Part shown: piece after piece, positions 35,370 to 44,797 of the stretch
Position numbering within the stretch: the stretch's first letter is position 1
How the letters are laid out: each line of letters opens with the position of its first letter
From: JAJDIA01 sp031555505
Lineage (GTDB): Bacteria; Bacteroidota; Bacteroidia; Bacteroidales; Tannerellaceae
DNA: 64,000 nt
NCBI GenBank assembly: GCA_031555505.1
Contig: JAVBUH010000004.1
Coordinates: 1 to 64,000 of the forward strand
Reading direction: 5' to 3'
The notes under the pieces: model-generated
The model's database searches: none
The model's input: only the letters and a program-made list of their open reading frames with translations
Told to the model about the DNA's origin: nothing
Position numbers and translations under genes: made by a program

Positions 35370-37808
35370 ATGGCAAAGAAAACGAATACCGCCACTACCA
35401 AACGCACGGCAAAAGAAGACAGCACCTGGTGGAAAATAAAGGCTTTTTTCACGAATGAGCGTACCCGGTTCATTACCGGGCTGGTGATCTGTTTCCTGAC
35501 GATCTACGTCGGGTTGTCGCTCGTCTCGTTCTTCTTTACCGGAGCAGCCGACCAGAGTAAGATCGAGAATGTGTCGCTCACGGAGTTGGTCAACAATCGT
35601 GGATCGGTGGAAAACTGGACCGGTGTGCGTGGCGCGTGGCTGTCGGATCTGTTGATGAACCGCTGGTTTGGGGTCTCTTCGTTTTTCATCCTGTTCTTTT
35701 TTGGGTCGTTGGGCGCCCGGCTGATGAATATGAACCGGGTGTCGCTGGTGAAGCGCTTCCTGTTCTGCTCGGTGATGCTCGTGTGGGGTTCGCTGTTCTG
35801 CGGCTTTTTCTTTATCAAAGGATATGAAGATTCCTTCCTGTACCTGGGTGGGCAGCATGGTTTTTTCCTGGCCGAAATGATGATCAGTAATATTGGCGTA
35901 CCGGGGACTATCCTGCTGCTGGTAGGCTCTTTCCTGATCATCGCTGTGTTTGTGAGTAAGCGGACGATCCCTTTCCTGCAGAAAACCCTTGGTCTTACCT
36001 GGTTGCCTCGGTGGAAGAGAAAGGAAAAACCGGCAGTTGCCTACGGACCGGATGACGACGATCTGCCTTTTGACGATGAAGACCTCCATACTATTCCTTT
36101 CAGCAAACCATCGGCTGCGAATGGTCTTTATACTGGTAATCCGACGGTGTTGAAAGAGGAAGAAGAAGTGTTTGAGATCACTATTCCTGAAGATGAAGAG
36201 GTATATATGCCCCCTGTATCTGCTACTGACCCGGAAACCTCTTTCTCCGTGGAGGTGCCTGCCGGTGATGAAGAAAATTATGACGGTTCGGAACAGGGTG
36301 AATACGACCCTAAGCTGGATCTTTCTTCCTTCCGCAATCCTTCGATCGACCTGTTGAGGAAATATGACAACAGCGACCATCAGGTCGATATGGAAGAACA
36401 AACGGCCAATCAGCGCAAGATCAAGCAGACGCTTGAGAACTTCGGTATCAGCATCGCTTCTATCAAAGCTACGGTAGGACCTACGCTTACGCTTTATGAA
36501 GTAGTGCCCGATGTGGGTGTGCGTATCTCCAAGATACGTAACCTGGAAGACGATATCGCCCTTAGCCTTTCGGCGCTTGGTATCCGTATCATTGCTCCGA
36601 TGCCGGGTAAGGGAACGATCGGGATCGAAGTGCCGAACAAGGATCCGCAGATCGTATCGATGCAGTCGATCATCGCTTCGCGCAAGTTTCAGGAAAGTAA
36701 ATACGACCTGCCGGTAGCGTTGGGTAAGACCATCACGAATGATATCTTTATGTTCGACCTGTGCAAGACGCCTCACCTCCTTGTGGCAGGCGCTACAGGG
36801 CAGGGTAAATCGGTAGGGTTAAATGCGCTGATCACTTCGCTGTTGTATAAGAAGCATCCGTCGGAATTGAAATTTGTATTGGTCGACCCCAAGATGGTAG
36901 AGTTCAGTATTTATGCCGAGATTGAGCGTCATTATCTGGCTAAATTGCCCGATATGGACAAGGCCATTATCACTGACTTTACCAAAGTGATCCAGACACT
37001 CAATTCGCTTTGTAAAGAGATGGACGACCGGTATGATTTGCTGATGAAGGCGCATACCCGTAATATCAAGGAATACAACGATAAATTTATCAACCGCCGT
37101 CTCAACCCTGAAAAAGGGCACCGCTTTATGCCGTATATCGTGGTGATCATCGACGAGTTTGGCGACCTGATCATGACGGCTGGTAAAGAAATAGAACTGC
37201 CGATCGCCCGTATCGCCCAGAAAGCCCGTGCGGTGGGTATCCACATGGTGATCGCTACGCAGCGTCCGTCTACGAATATCATTACGGGTACGATCAAGGC
37301 CAACTTCCCTACGCGTATTGCGTTCCGTGTATCGTCCATGATCGACTCACGTACGATCCTCGATTCGCCGGGTGCCAACCAATTGATCGGTCGCGGCGAC
37401 TTACTCTTCTCGCAGGGTAGCGACATGGTGCGTGTGCAGTGCGCCTTTGTGGATACGCCTGAAGTGGAACAGATCTCCAGCTATATCGGCGAACAGGCCG
37501 GTTTTGCTACAGCCTTCCTGTTGCCAGAGTTTGTGGCAGATGGCGAAGGCGACAAGGGGCCAGGGGCTGTGGACCTGTCGGATCGCGATCCGTTGTTTGA
37601 CGAAGCTGCCCGCCTGATCGTGATCCAGCAACAAGGATCCACCTCGCTTATCCAGCGTAAATTCGCCATTGGTTACAACCGTGCCGGGCGCTTGATGGAT
37701 CAACTGGAAGCTGCCGGTATTGTAGGCCCCTTCGAAGGGAGCAAGGCCCGCCAGGTAATGATCCAGGACGAGTACAGCCTGGAGCGTATATTGAACAGTT
37801 TGAAGTAG
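35370..37808 (+). CDS. ftsK: DNA translocase FtsK/SpoIIIE
   Basis: 812 residues from ATG 35,370. The 16-residue extension to 35,322 would overlap the promoter. Four hydrophobic segments in residues 30-200 anchor it in the inner membrane at the septum (for example FITGLVICFLTIYVGLSLVSFFF). An acidic linker (about 220-330) is short. Motor domains follow: Walker A GATGQGKSVG at 474, Walker B VVIIDEFGDL near 593, RIAQKARAVGIHMVIATQRPS in parts near 610, and a winged-helix gamma domain at the C-terminus (SLIQRKFAIGYNRAGRLMDQLE region) that reads polar DNA sequences. It pumps chromosome ends during division. First of ftsK, LolA-like, trxB and the GH10-like gene, all in one direction. Confidence 0.97.
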   Translation: MAKKTNTATTKRTAKEDSTWWKIKAFFTNERTRFITGLVICFLTIYVGLSLVSFFFTGAADQSKIENVSLTELVNNRGSVENWTGVRGAWLSDLLMNRWFGVSSFFILFFFGSLGARLMNMNRVSLVKRFLFCSVMLVWGSLFCGFFFIKGYEDSFLYLGGQHGFFLAEMMISNIGVPGTILLLVGSFLIIAVFVSKRTIPFLQKTLGLTWLPRWKRKEKPAVAYGPDDDDLPFDDEDLHTIPFSKPSAANGLYTGNPTVLKEEEEVFEITIPEDEEVYMPPVSATDPETSFSVEVPAGDEENYDGSEQGEYDPKLDLSSFRNPSIDLLRKYDNSDHQVDMEEQTANQRKIKQTLENFGISIASIKATVGPTLTLYEVVPDVGVRISKIRNLEDDIALSLSALGIRIIAPMPGKGTIGIEVPNKDPQIVSMQSIIASRKFQESKYDLPVALGKTITNDIFMFDLCKTPHLLVAGATGQGKSVGLNALITSLLYKKHPSELKFVLVDPKMVEFSIYAEIERHYLAKLPDMDKAIITDFTKVIQTLNSLCKEMDDRYDLLMKAHTRNIKEYNDKFINRRLNPEKGHRFMPYIVVIIDEFGDLIMTAGKEIELPIARIAQKARAVGIHMVIATQRPSTNIITGTIKANFPTRIAFRVSSMIDSRTILDSPGANQLIGRGDLLFSQGSDMVRVQCAFVDTPEVEQISSYIGEQAGFATAFLLPEFVADGEGDKGPGAVDLSDRDPLFDEAARLIVIQQQGSTSLIQRKFAIGYNRAGRLMDQLEAAGIVGPFEGSKARQVMIQDEYSLERILNSLK

Positions 37809-37844
37809 TGTGTGTAGTAGTATAAGACGAAAAGAGTGCTGAAG

Positions 37845-38483
37845 ATGAAAAAAAGAACGCTATGGTTCGGTCTGCTCTGTTGCCTGTTGGCCATACAGGC
37901 GAGGGCGCAAAGCGCAACCGACATTGTTGATAAAGCGGCGGCCGCGTATGAAAATGCGAATGGTATCTCCGCCACTTTTGCCCTGCATACCCAGATGGAA
38001 GGGCAGGGGGCTGAAAGTTTTGAAGGACAGATTCAAATGAAAGGCGATAAATTCACGCTGTCAACCCCTGATATGCAGATCTGGTATGACGGACAGACGC
38101 AGTGGGTGTACGTAGAGCGTAACGAAGAAGTAAACGTTACGATCCCTACCGGGGAAGAATTACAGACAACCAATCCCATCGTCCTTCTTCGTACCTATAA
38201 AAAAGGCTTTACGGCCACTCTTAAAGGCGAAAGTACAGCCTCTACCGGCAAATCGGCTTACGACATCGAGCTTTCCCCTAAGAAGAAAGGAGATATTACC
38301 CGTGTGGAACTCCAGATAGAAAAACTTTCCAGTCAGCCATCCCGCATTACTGTCTGGATGAAGAATGGGGTAAAGACCACGATCCGGATCAGCCGCCTGC
38401 AGACGGGCGTCAACCAGGCGGATAGTGTGTTTGCCTTTTCACCAAAGGCTTACCCCGATGCTGAAATCATCGACCTGAGATAA
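37845..38483 (+). CDS. LolA-like outer-membrane lipoprotein carrier
   Basis: 212 residues from ATG 37,845 (GTG at 37,836 is in frame but less likely). Signal peptide MKKRTLWFGLLCCLLAIQARAQ. The mature part has the LolA/LolB half-barrel pattern: helix SATDIVDKAAAAYENANGI, then strands FEGQIQMKGDKFTLSTPDMQIWYDGQTQWVYVERNEEVNV in pieces and a late VFAFSPKAYPDAEIIDLR. In Bacteroidetes a LolA homologue directly follows ftsK, as here. It carries lipoproteins across the periplasm after release by a LolC/E-type permease such as the one at 9554. It lacks a Gram-negative-type LolB partner, which is usual for the phylum. Confidence 0.88.
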   Translation: MKKRTLWFGLLCCLLAIQARAQSATDIVDKAAAAYENANGISATFALHTQMEGQGAESFEGQIQMKGDKFTLSTPDMQIWYDGQTQWVYVERNEEVNVTIPTGEELQTTNPIVLLRTYKKGFTATLKGESTASTGKSAYDIELSPKKKGDITRVELQIEKLSSQPSRITVWMKNGVKTTIRISRLQTGVNQADSVFAFSPKAYPDAEIIDLR

Positions 38484-38501
38484 CTTGTCAGCCAGCCAAG
38501 T

Positions 38502-38548
38502 CTTTAAGGCCTTTAAAGCCCTAAAGGCCCTTGAGCCCTTAAGCCTTA
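38502..38548. repeat. Short word repeat of AAGGCC/TTTAAA/CTTAAG type
   Basis: The gap before trxB has five successive words starting CT and ending GCC (CTTTAAGGC, CTTTAAAGCC, CTAAAGGCC, CTTGAGCC, CTTAAGCC), with steps of 8-10 bp. Each is close to a small palindrome. No conventional terminator is seen. Confidence 0.55.
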
Positions 38549-38580
38549 CATTACTTTAATAATAACAAAAAAATTACATA

Positions 38581-39534
38581 ATGAGCAATCAACCCCTTGA
38601 AACAGTACGCTGCCTGATCATCGGTTCAGGCCCCGCCGGCTATACAGCGGCCATCTATGCATCCCGTGCCAACCTTAGCCCGGTGCTTTATGAAGGTATC
38701 CAGCCGGGTGGACAGTTGACCATCACCACTGACGTAGAGAACTTCCCCGGTTATCCCGAAGGTATTTCCGGCCCTCAGATGATGGAAGACCTCAAAAGGC
38801 AGGCCATTCGCTTCGGTGCCGATGTACGTGCGGGTATTGCTACAAAAGTAGACTTTTCTGCCGCTCCCTATCAGGTAACGATCGACGGTAGCAAAGTAAT
38901 TGCCGCCGAAACGGTGATCATCTCCACCGGCGCTGCGGCTAAATACCTTGGCTTGGCCGATGAGCAGAAATATGCCGGTATGGGCGTATCGGCCTGTGCC
39001 ACGTGCGACGGTTTCTTCTACCGGAAGAAAAAAGTTGCCGTAGTGGGAGGTGGGGACACTGCTTGCGAAGAAGCTTTGTATCTTTCTTCATTAGCCTCCC
39101 AGGTATACCTGATTGTGCGCAAGCCCTTCCTGCGTGCATCGAAAGTGATGCAGGAGCGTGTATTCAAAGCTCCTAATATCGCTGTATTGTTTGAACATAA
39201 TACGCTTGGCCTCTTTGGCGAGAATGGGGTAGAGGGTGTCCATCTGGTGAAGCGCCAGGGCGAAGCGGATGAAGAAAAGGTAGATATTGCTATCGACGGC
39301 TTCTTTCTGGCTATCGGGCACAAACCGAACTCGGACATCTTTAAACCCTGGCTCGAAACGGATCAGGTGGGTTATCTGAAAACGATCCCCGGTACGCCCC
39401 GTACGCATATCCCCGGAATCTTTGCTGCCGGTGATGTGGCCGATCCGGTATACCGCCAGGCTATCACTGCGGCCGCTACCGGCTGTATGGCGGCTATCGA
39501 AGCCGAACGTTATTTGTCTGAAATCGGGAAATGA
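38581..39534 (+). CDS. trxB: Thioredoxin-disulfide reductase
   Basis: 317 residues. An N-terminal FAD site GSGPAGYTAAIYASR (near residue 16), the redox-active pair Cys139-Ala-Thr-Cys142 followed by DGFF, an NADPH-binding motif GGGDTACEEA near 158 and the C-terminal FAD motif GIFAAGDVADPVYRQ near 280 are all present. It reduces thioredoxin with NADPH in the cytoplasm. Length and order are canonical. Its TGA overlaps the ATG of the next gene (ATGA). Confidence 0.97.
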   Translation: MSNQPLETVRCLIIGSGPAGYTAAIYASRANLSPVLYEGIQPGGQLTITTDVENFPGYPEGISGPQMMEDLKRQAIRFGADVRAGIATKVDFSAAPYQVTIDGSKVIAAETVIISTGAAAKYLGLADEQKYAGMGVSACATCDGFFYRKKKVAVVGGGDTACEEALYLSSLASQVYLIVRKPFLRASKVMQERVFKAPNIAVLFEHNTLGLFGENGVEGVHLVKRQGEADEEKVDIAIDGFFLAIGHKPNSDIFKPWLETDQVGYLKTIPGTPRTHIPGIFAAGDVADPVYRQAITAAATGCMAAIEAERYLSEIGK

Positions 39535-41006
39535 GATATATCCTTTCTTTTTTGCTCGTGTTGAGTGTTTGTGTGTTGCAGGCTGTCGAAGCTCCAAAGA
39601 CGGAGATCCGTGCAGTCTGGCTCACTACTATTTATGGCCTTGACTGGCCGTCGAGTCCGGCAACGGGAGCAACGGGAGCAACGGCTCAGCAGGACGAATT
39701 GTGTGCCATACTGGATAAACTGGAGGATGCCCATTTCAATACTGTTTTTCTGCAGGTGCGTATGAGGGGCGATGTGATTTATCGCTCGGCAAAGGAACCG
39801 GCTTCCCGTACTTTCTCAGGCAAATATGGCGTGATGCCTGCTTACGATCCGTTAGCTTTTGCCATTGAAGAATGTCATAAACGGGGGTTGGAATGCCATG
39901 CCTGGTTTGTTACCTTTCCGGTCGGAACAGAAAAGACAGTAAAAGAACAAGGATCGCTATCTGTCGTAAAAAAGCAACCCAAACTGGTGAAGCGGCACCG
40001 GGGCGAGTGGTATCTGGATCCCGGAGTGCCGGAAACTACTGATTATCTGCTTTCAATGGTTCGGGAACTGGTAGCGCAGTATGATATTGATGGTATTCAT
40101 TTTGATTATATTCGTTATCCGGAGAATGCCCATGCCTTTCCGGACAAGAACCTTTATACCAAATATGGTAAAGGCCAGTCGCTGGCCAACTGGAGGCGGG
40201 ATAATATCAACCGTTTGGTGAGCCGCTTGTACGATGGGGTGAAACAACTTAAGCCCTGGGTACAGGTAAGCAGCTCTCCTTTGGGAAAATACAGCCGCAT
40301 CGAGCGTGTGCCCAATGCCGGATGGACAGCCTACGAAAGCGTCTATCAGGATCCGAAGTGCTGGATGGAACAGGGTAAACAGGATATGGTAGTGCCTATG
40401 ATGTATTATTTGCATGATGATTTCTTCCCCTTTGTAGATAACTGGGTAGATAACAGTAACGGTCGGCTTGTTGTACCGGGACTGGGTGTTTACCGGATGG
40501 AGGCGAATGAAGCCGACTGGTCTGTTACCGACATTACTGATCAGATTGACTACAGCCGCTACTACGGTACGGCCGGTTGCGCTTTCTTTCGTACGGAACA
40601 AGTGATGAATAATCGTAAAGGTCTGTATGATGAACTGAAAAACAATTACTATCATTATCCGGCTCAACTGCCACCGCTGCATTGGCTTGACGATACTTTA
40701 CCCGCCGCTCCCGCCGAGCTCCGGGTAGAGCGGGTGGGTGAGGCGTTGAAACTCTCCTGGAACAAACCGGCAGTGGAGTCGCAATCACTGACCTACACTG
40801 TCTATTATTCGCTCACCGATTCTATTAATACGTCATCGCCTGCTTCCATTCTTGCCACTCAGTTGCGTGCTACCGAATTATACCTACCCATTACGTACGG
40901 TAAAGAGCGAGGTTTTACATTCAGTGTCACCACTTCCACTCGCTACCATATCGAGAGTCTTCCCTCTCCCGATACCTACTATTATCAGTCTGAGTTTGTG
41001 AAATAA
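39531..41006 (+). CDS. Family-10-like glycosyl hydrolase (GHL10, DUF187 type), exported
   Basis: 491 residues with a short signal peptide (MRYILSFLLVLSVCVLQAVEA). The GHL10 barrel (about 22-350) opens with EIRAVWLTTIYGLDWPS and continues with NTVFLQVRMRGDVIY, ECHAWFVTFPVG, WYLDPGVPETTDYLLSMV and IDGIHFDYIRYPE. In this family, the Asp and Tyr of DYIRYPE line the putative active site. A fibronectin-like domain follows (about 395-490, ELRVERVGEALKLSWNKP). Substrate unknown; the family is thought to act on glycans or peptidoglycan. An ATGCAGG-type repeat GATGAT (PSSPATGATGATAQQ) near residue 47 is low complexity. It overlaps trxB by 4 bases. Confidence 0.87.
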   Translation: MRYILSFLLVLSVCVLQAVEAPKTEIRAVWLTTIYGLDWPSSPATGATGATAQQDELCAILDKLEDAHFNTVFLQVRMRGDVIYRSAKEPASRTFSGKYGVMPAYDPLAFAIEECHKRGLECHAWFVTFPVGTEKTVKEQGSLSVVKKQPKLVKRHRGEWYLDPGVPETTDYLLSMVRELVAQYDIDGIHFDYIRYPENAHAFPDKNLYTKYGKGQSLANWRRDNINRLVSRLYDGVKQLKPWVQVSSSPLGKYSRIERVPNAGWTAYESVYQDPKCWMEQGKQDMVVPMMYYLHDDFFPFVDNWVDNSNGRLVVPGLGVYRMEANEADWSVTDITDQIDYSRYYGTAGCAFFRTEQVMNNRKGLYDELKNNYYHYPAQLPPLHWLDDTLPAAPAELRVERVGEALKLSWNKPAVESQSLTYTVYYSLTDSINTSSPASILATQLRATELYLPITYGKERGFTFSVTTSTRYHIESLPSPDTYYYQSEFVK

Positions 41007-41169
41007 CTGCCTCTCTATACTTATTCTCTACCGGCAGGGAGTGTTTCATTCATGGGTTTTCTGTCGCCTGTCATATTGTAGTTGATACGATAATGAAGTG
41101 TCAGATAAATAAGATGTTGTGTATGCTGTATAATATGTTTTGAAATATTCTCCTATTTGTTTTTATTCC

Positions 41170-41177
41170 TATATTTG
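41170..41177 (+). promoter_or_regulatory. -7 promoter element of the xylose operon
   Basis: TATATTTG matches TAnnTTTG. Transcription would start near 41,184, just before the inverted repeat at 41,188. Confidence 0.55.
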
Positions 41178-41187
41178 CAGCGATAGT

Positions 41188-41206
41188 TTATGTACGTTGT
41201 ACAAAA
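41188..41206. promoter_or_regulatory. Candidate operator: TGTAC-GTT-GTACA inverted repeat
   Basis: TTATGTACGTTGTACAAAA holds a perfect 5+5 dyad, TGTAC/GTACA, with outer T/A matches. It overlaps the expected transcription start and ends 12 bases before the xylR ATG, a placement suited to autorepression by XylR. The true XylR site in this organism is not known to me. Confidence 0.45.
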
Positions 41207-41218
41207 AGGATAGAAGTT

Positions 41219-41947
41219 ATGAAGGAGATGTTTTATCCACACGTTTCGGTGGATTGTGTACTGATGGGGATTCAAAAAGACAAGCTGTCGGTATTGTTGG
41301 TTGAACGACGGGATACAGAAAATCGCTTGGTGGGATATAAATTGCCTGGAAGTCTGATCTATGAATCGGAAGATCTGGATAATGCGGCCTACCGTGTGTT
41401 GAATGAAGCAACCGGCTTGAAGCGTGTGCCGTTGAAGCAATTTCGCAGTTTTGGTTCACCCAAACGGACAAATAATAAAGAGGATGTGATATGGCTCGAA
41501 AATGCATCGAAGCAGAAGATAACCCGTATTGTTACCATTGCCTATCTGGCGCTCTGCAAGAATAACCGGAAAGCGTCTCTGCTCAAGCAGGATTCAGTGC
41601 GTTGGTGTGGTGTAGACGAGCTTCCTCGTTTGCCGTTCGACCATAAGGAAATTGTGGAGAAGGCCGTAGAAGAGATCCGTTTACTGGTGGAGAAAGAACC
41701 GTCGATTATTTTCGAATACCTGCCCATCAAGTTCACGGCTTCCCAGTTGCGGCGGACGTTTGAAGTAGTGTATGGCAAAGTAATTGACGTGCGCAATTTC
41801 CACAAGAAGATGAATTCGCTGGAATATGTGATCCCGATGGATGAAACAGAAGAAAACGTAGCGCATCGTGCCGCTCGCTTTTACCGGTTCGATAAGGTGA
41901 TCTATAATAAACAACGTTCGAAGTTAAACAAGTATAAATTGATGTGA
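41219..41947 (+). CDS. xylR: Nudix-related transcriptional regulator of xylose utilisation
   Basis: 242 residues: a Nudix fold (about 5-145) followed by a winged-helix DNA-binding domain (about 160-235, with FTASQLRRTFEVVYGKVID in its recognition area). This is the NrtR/AraR-type architecture. In Bacteroides, such a regulator opens the xylose operon (xylR-xylB-xylA-xylT), and the same order is found here. The Nudix box is broken: R59-V-L-N-E63-A-T-G-L stands where hydrolases have REUxEExGU, so two metal-binding Glu residues are missing and it should sense a sugar rather than hydrolyse a nucleotide derivative. xylB begins one base after its stop. The start has a nearby -7 element and a candidate operator. 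Confidence 0.87.
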   Translation: MKEMFYPHVSVDCVLMGIQKDKLSVLLVERRDTENRLVGYKLPGSLIYESEDLDNAAYRVLNEATGLKRVPLKQFRSFGSPKRTNNKEDVIWLENASKQKITRIVTIAYLALCKNNRKASLLKQDSVRWCGVDELPRLPFDHKEIVEKAVEEIRLLVEKEPSIIFEYLPIKFTASQLRRTFEVVYGKVIDVRNFHKKMNSLEYVIPMDETEENVAHRAARFYRFDKVIYNKQRSKLNKYKLM

Positions 41948-41948
41948 T

Positions 41949-43442
41949 ATGTATCTATTAGGTTGTGATATAGGCAGTTCGTCTGTAAAGGTTTCCATTG
42001 TACATAAGGAAACAGGGGAAGTGGCTGCTGCTGATTTCTTTCCGAAAGAAGAAGCGCCTATTAAAGCTGTAAAAGCCGGGTGGGCCGAACAGGAGCCTGA
42101 AGACTGGTGGAGTTACCTGAAGCAAGCATTGCAGGGCGCCTTGGCGAGTGGACATGCCAGGGGAGAAGAGATCGAAGCCATCGGTATCACCTACCAGATG
42201 CATGGGTTGGTGCTGGTAGATAAAAAGATGCAAGTGCTTCGTCCTTCCATCATCTGGTGCGACAGCCGGGCGGTAGCTTATGGCGAACGTGCTTTCCGTA
42301 ATATTGGCGAAGAACAGTGTCTCTCACACCTGCTTAACTCGCCAGGTAATTTTACCGCTTCTAAACTGGCTTGGGTGAAAGAATATGAACCGGCAGTGTA
42401 CAGTAATATATATAAATGTATGTTGCCCGGCGACTATATAGGCATGAAGATGACGGGGGATATTGTAACTACAGTCTCCGGACTGTCGGAAGGCATCTTC
42501 TGGGATTTTGCTGAAAACCGCCTCTCGGATGATCTGATGAACTACTACGGTTTTAGTCGAGATTATATCCCCGATATCCGCCCTACATTCGGCCTGCAAG
42601 GCGAACTGTTGGGCTCTGTGGCAGCCGAGCTGGGTTTGAAAAAAGGTACGCCGGTTACCTATCGTGCCGGCGACCAACCTAATAATGCCTTGTCACTCAA
42701 TGTGCTCAATCCTGGAGAAATAGCAGCTACGGCTGGTACGTCGGGTGTGGTGTATGGTGTGAACGGCACCACCAACTATGATCCGTTGTCGCGTGTCAAT
42801 ACCTTTGCGCATGTCAATCATACTACTGAACAGGCCCGTCTCGGCGTTTTGCTTTGTATCAACGGCGTAGGGATCCTAAATTCGTGGATCAAACGCAATA
42901 TAGCACCTGCCGGCATCAACTACGCGATCTTGAACGATCTGGCTGCTTCTGTGCCTGTTGGCGCCGAAGGTCTGTCGATCCTGCCTTTCGGTAATGGCGC
43001 TGAACGTATGCTCGAAAACAGGGAAAGCGGTTGCTCCATCCATGGGCTTAACTTCAATATCCATACGCAGGCGCATCTGGCACGTGCCGCTCAGGAGGGC
43101 ATTGTTTTCTCCTTCAAGTATGGAATGGATATCATGGACAGCATGGGTATCGATATCCGTGTGATCCGTGCCGGCCATGCCAATATGTTCCTAAGTTCGC
43201 TTTTCCAGGACGCCCTGGCGGGTGTGACCGGTGCCGCGATCGAACTGTATGATACCAATGGTGCTGTAGGTGCTGCCAAAGGTGCAGGTATCGGCGCCGG
43301 TGTGTATGCTTCAGCCGAAGAAGCTTTTGCTTCCCTGAAGAAAGTAAGCGTGATAGAACCCGACGGCCTGAAAGCCGATAAGTATTGTGGTGCCTACGAG
43401 GTATGGAAAGAACGGCTAAACAAAGAAATATCTAATTGTTAA
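41949..43442 (+). CDS. xylB: Xylulokinase
   Basis: 497 residues, FGGY carbohydrate kinase. It phosphorylates D-xylulose to xylulose 5-phosphate with ATP in the cytoplasm. Visible are the N-terminal phosphate-1 motif LLGCDIGSSSVKVSI, the substrate region YQMHGLVLVDKK and PSIIWCDSRA near 100, GDQPNNALSLNVLNPGEIAATAGTSG in parts near 240-260 (ATP site), and a C-terminal GAVGAAKGAGIGAGVY segment. Length is typical. It lies between xylR and xylA, with 18 bases before the xylA ATG. Located in this operon, xylulose is the only reasonable substrate. Confidence 0.95.
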   Translation: MYLLGCDIGSSSVKVSIVHKETGEVAAADFFPKEEAPIKAVKAGWAEQEPEDWWSYLKQALQGALASGHARGEEIEAIGITYQMHGLVLVDKKMQVLRPSIIWCDSRAVAYGERAFRNIGEEQCLSHLLNSPGNFTASKLAWVKEYEPAVYSNIYKCMLPGDYIGMKMTGDIVTTVSGLSEGIFWDFAENRLSDDLMNYYGFSRDYIPDIRPTFGLQGELLGSVAAELGLKKGTPVTYRAGDQPNNALSLNVLNPGEIAATAGTSGVVYGVNGTTNYDPLSRVNTFAHVNHTTEQARLGVLLCINGVGILNSWIKRNIAPAGINYAILNDLAASVPVGAEGLSILPFGNGAERMLENRESGCSIHGLNFNIHTQAHLARAAQEGIVFSFKYGMDIMDSMGIDIRVIRAGHANMFLSSLFQDALAGVTGAAIELYDTNGAVGAAKGAGIGAGVYASAEEAFASLKKVSVIEPDGLKADKYCGAYEVWKERLNKEISNC

Positions 43443-43460
43443 CACATAAATTAATTGAGT

Positions 43461-44789
43461 ATGAACTATTTTAAAGGCGAAAAGGAGTTCTTTCCCGGAA
43501 TCGGAAAGATCCAGTTTGAAGGGCGTGAGTCAAAAAATCCGTTGGCATTCCACTGGTATGACGAGAACCGTGTGGTGATGGGCAAGACCCTAAAAGACCA
43601 TCTGCGTTTTTCCATGGCTTACTGGCATACATTGTGTGCTGAGGGTGGTGACCCGTTTGGTCCTGGTACAAAAACATTCCCCTGGAACGACAGTGCAGAC
43701 GCTATCACGCGTGCCAAATATAAAATGGATGCCGCTTTTGAATTTATGAGCAAATGTGCGATTCCCTATTATTGCTTCCATGATGTAGACGTAGTAGACG
43801 AACCGGATACCTTGGCTGAATTTGAAAAACGTCTGCACACCATGGTGGAGTATGCCAAAGGATTGCAACAGGCTACCGGCAAGAAGCTGCTGTGGTCTAC
43901 CGCCAACGTATTCAGCAACAAACGCTATATGAATGGCGCGGGTACCAATCCCAACTTTCCGGTGGTTGCCTGTGCGGCTACGCAGATCAAAAACGCCATC
44001 GATGCCTGTATCGCACTGGATGGTGAGAACTATGTATTCTGGGGTGGACGTGAAGGCTACATGAGCCTCCTGAATACGAACATGAAGCGTGAAAAAGACC
44101 ATTTGGCCATGTTGCTTACCCTGGCGCGTGATTATGGTCGTAAGAACGGTTTCAAAGGTACGTACCTGATCGAACCGAAACCGATGGAGCCGACCAAACA
44201 CCAATACGATGTGGATACGGAAACTGTGATCGGCTTCCTTCGTCACTACGGACTGGATAAGGACTTTGCCATCAATATTGAAGTCAACCATGCCACGTTG
44301 GCCGGCCATACCTTCGAACATGAATTGCAAGCCGCTGTCGATGCCGGCATGCTGTGTAGTATCGATGCGAACCGTGGCGATTACCAGAACGGTTGGGACA
44401 CCGACCAATTCCCTGTAGACCTGTACGAACTGGTACAAGCCTGGTTAGTGATCCTCGAAGGAGGCGGTCTCACTACTGGCGGTACGAACTTCGATGCCAA
44501 GACACGCCGTAATTCTACCGACCTGGAAGATATCTTCATCGCCCATATCTCCGGTATGGATGCATTTGCCCGTGCCTTGATCGTGGCTGCCGATATCCTT
44601 GAAAATTCTGACTATCGCAAGATGCGTGCCGACCGTTATGCCAGCTTCAATAGTGGCGACGGCAAAGCTTTCGCCGACGGCAAACTTACGCTCGAAGATC
44701 TGCGCGCCATTGCCTTCAAGAGTGGAGAACCGGCACAGATCAGTGGCAAACAGGAATTGTACGAAATGCTTATCAATCAGTATATTTAA
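43461..44789 (+). CDS. xylA: Xylose isomerase
   Basis: 442 residues from ATG 43,461 (the TTG at 43,455 is less likely). It interconverts D-xylose and D-xylulose with two divalent metal ions. Family signatures are IPYYCFHDVDVVDE near residue 98 (catalytic His and Asp), VFWGGREGYMSLLNT near 193, LIEPKPMEPTKHQYD near 230 (metal-binding Glu) and the C-terminal SIDANRGDYQNGWDTDQFP near 300 with metal ligands. This is a class II (long) isomerase, the Bacteroides type well known from use in other hosts. Third gene of the xylose operon. Confidence 0.97.
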   Translation: MNYFKGEKEFFPGIGKIQFEGRESKNPLAFHWYDENRVVMGKTLKDHLRFSMAYWHTLCAEGGDPFGPGTKTFPWNDSADAITRAKYKMDAAFEFMSKCAIPYYCFHDVDVVDEPDTLAEFEKRLHTMVEYAKGLQQATGKKLLWSTANVFSNKRYMNGAGTNPNFPVVACAATQIKNAIDACIALDGENYVFWGGREGYMSLLNTNMKREKDHLAMLLTLARDYGRKNGFKGTYLIEPKPMEPTKHQYDVDTETVIGFLRHYGLDKDFAINIEVNHATLAGHTFEHELQAAVDAGMLCSIDANRGDYQNGWDTDQFPVDLYELVQAWLVILEGGGLTTGGTNFDAKTRRNSTDLEDIFIAHISGMDAFARALIVAADILENSDYRKMRADRYASFNSGDGKAFADGKLTLEDLRAIAFKSGEPAQISGKQELYEMLINQYI

Positions 44790-44797
44790 TAGCGAAT

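Noticed and set aside
35316..36776. Long minus-strand open frame of 486 codons
   Set aside because: Antisense to ftsK, low-complexity His/Arg-rich composition, no start signals.
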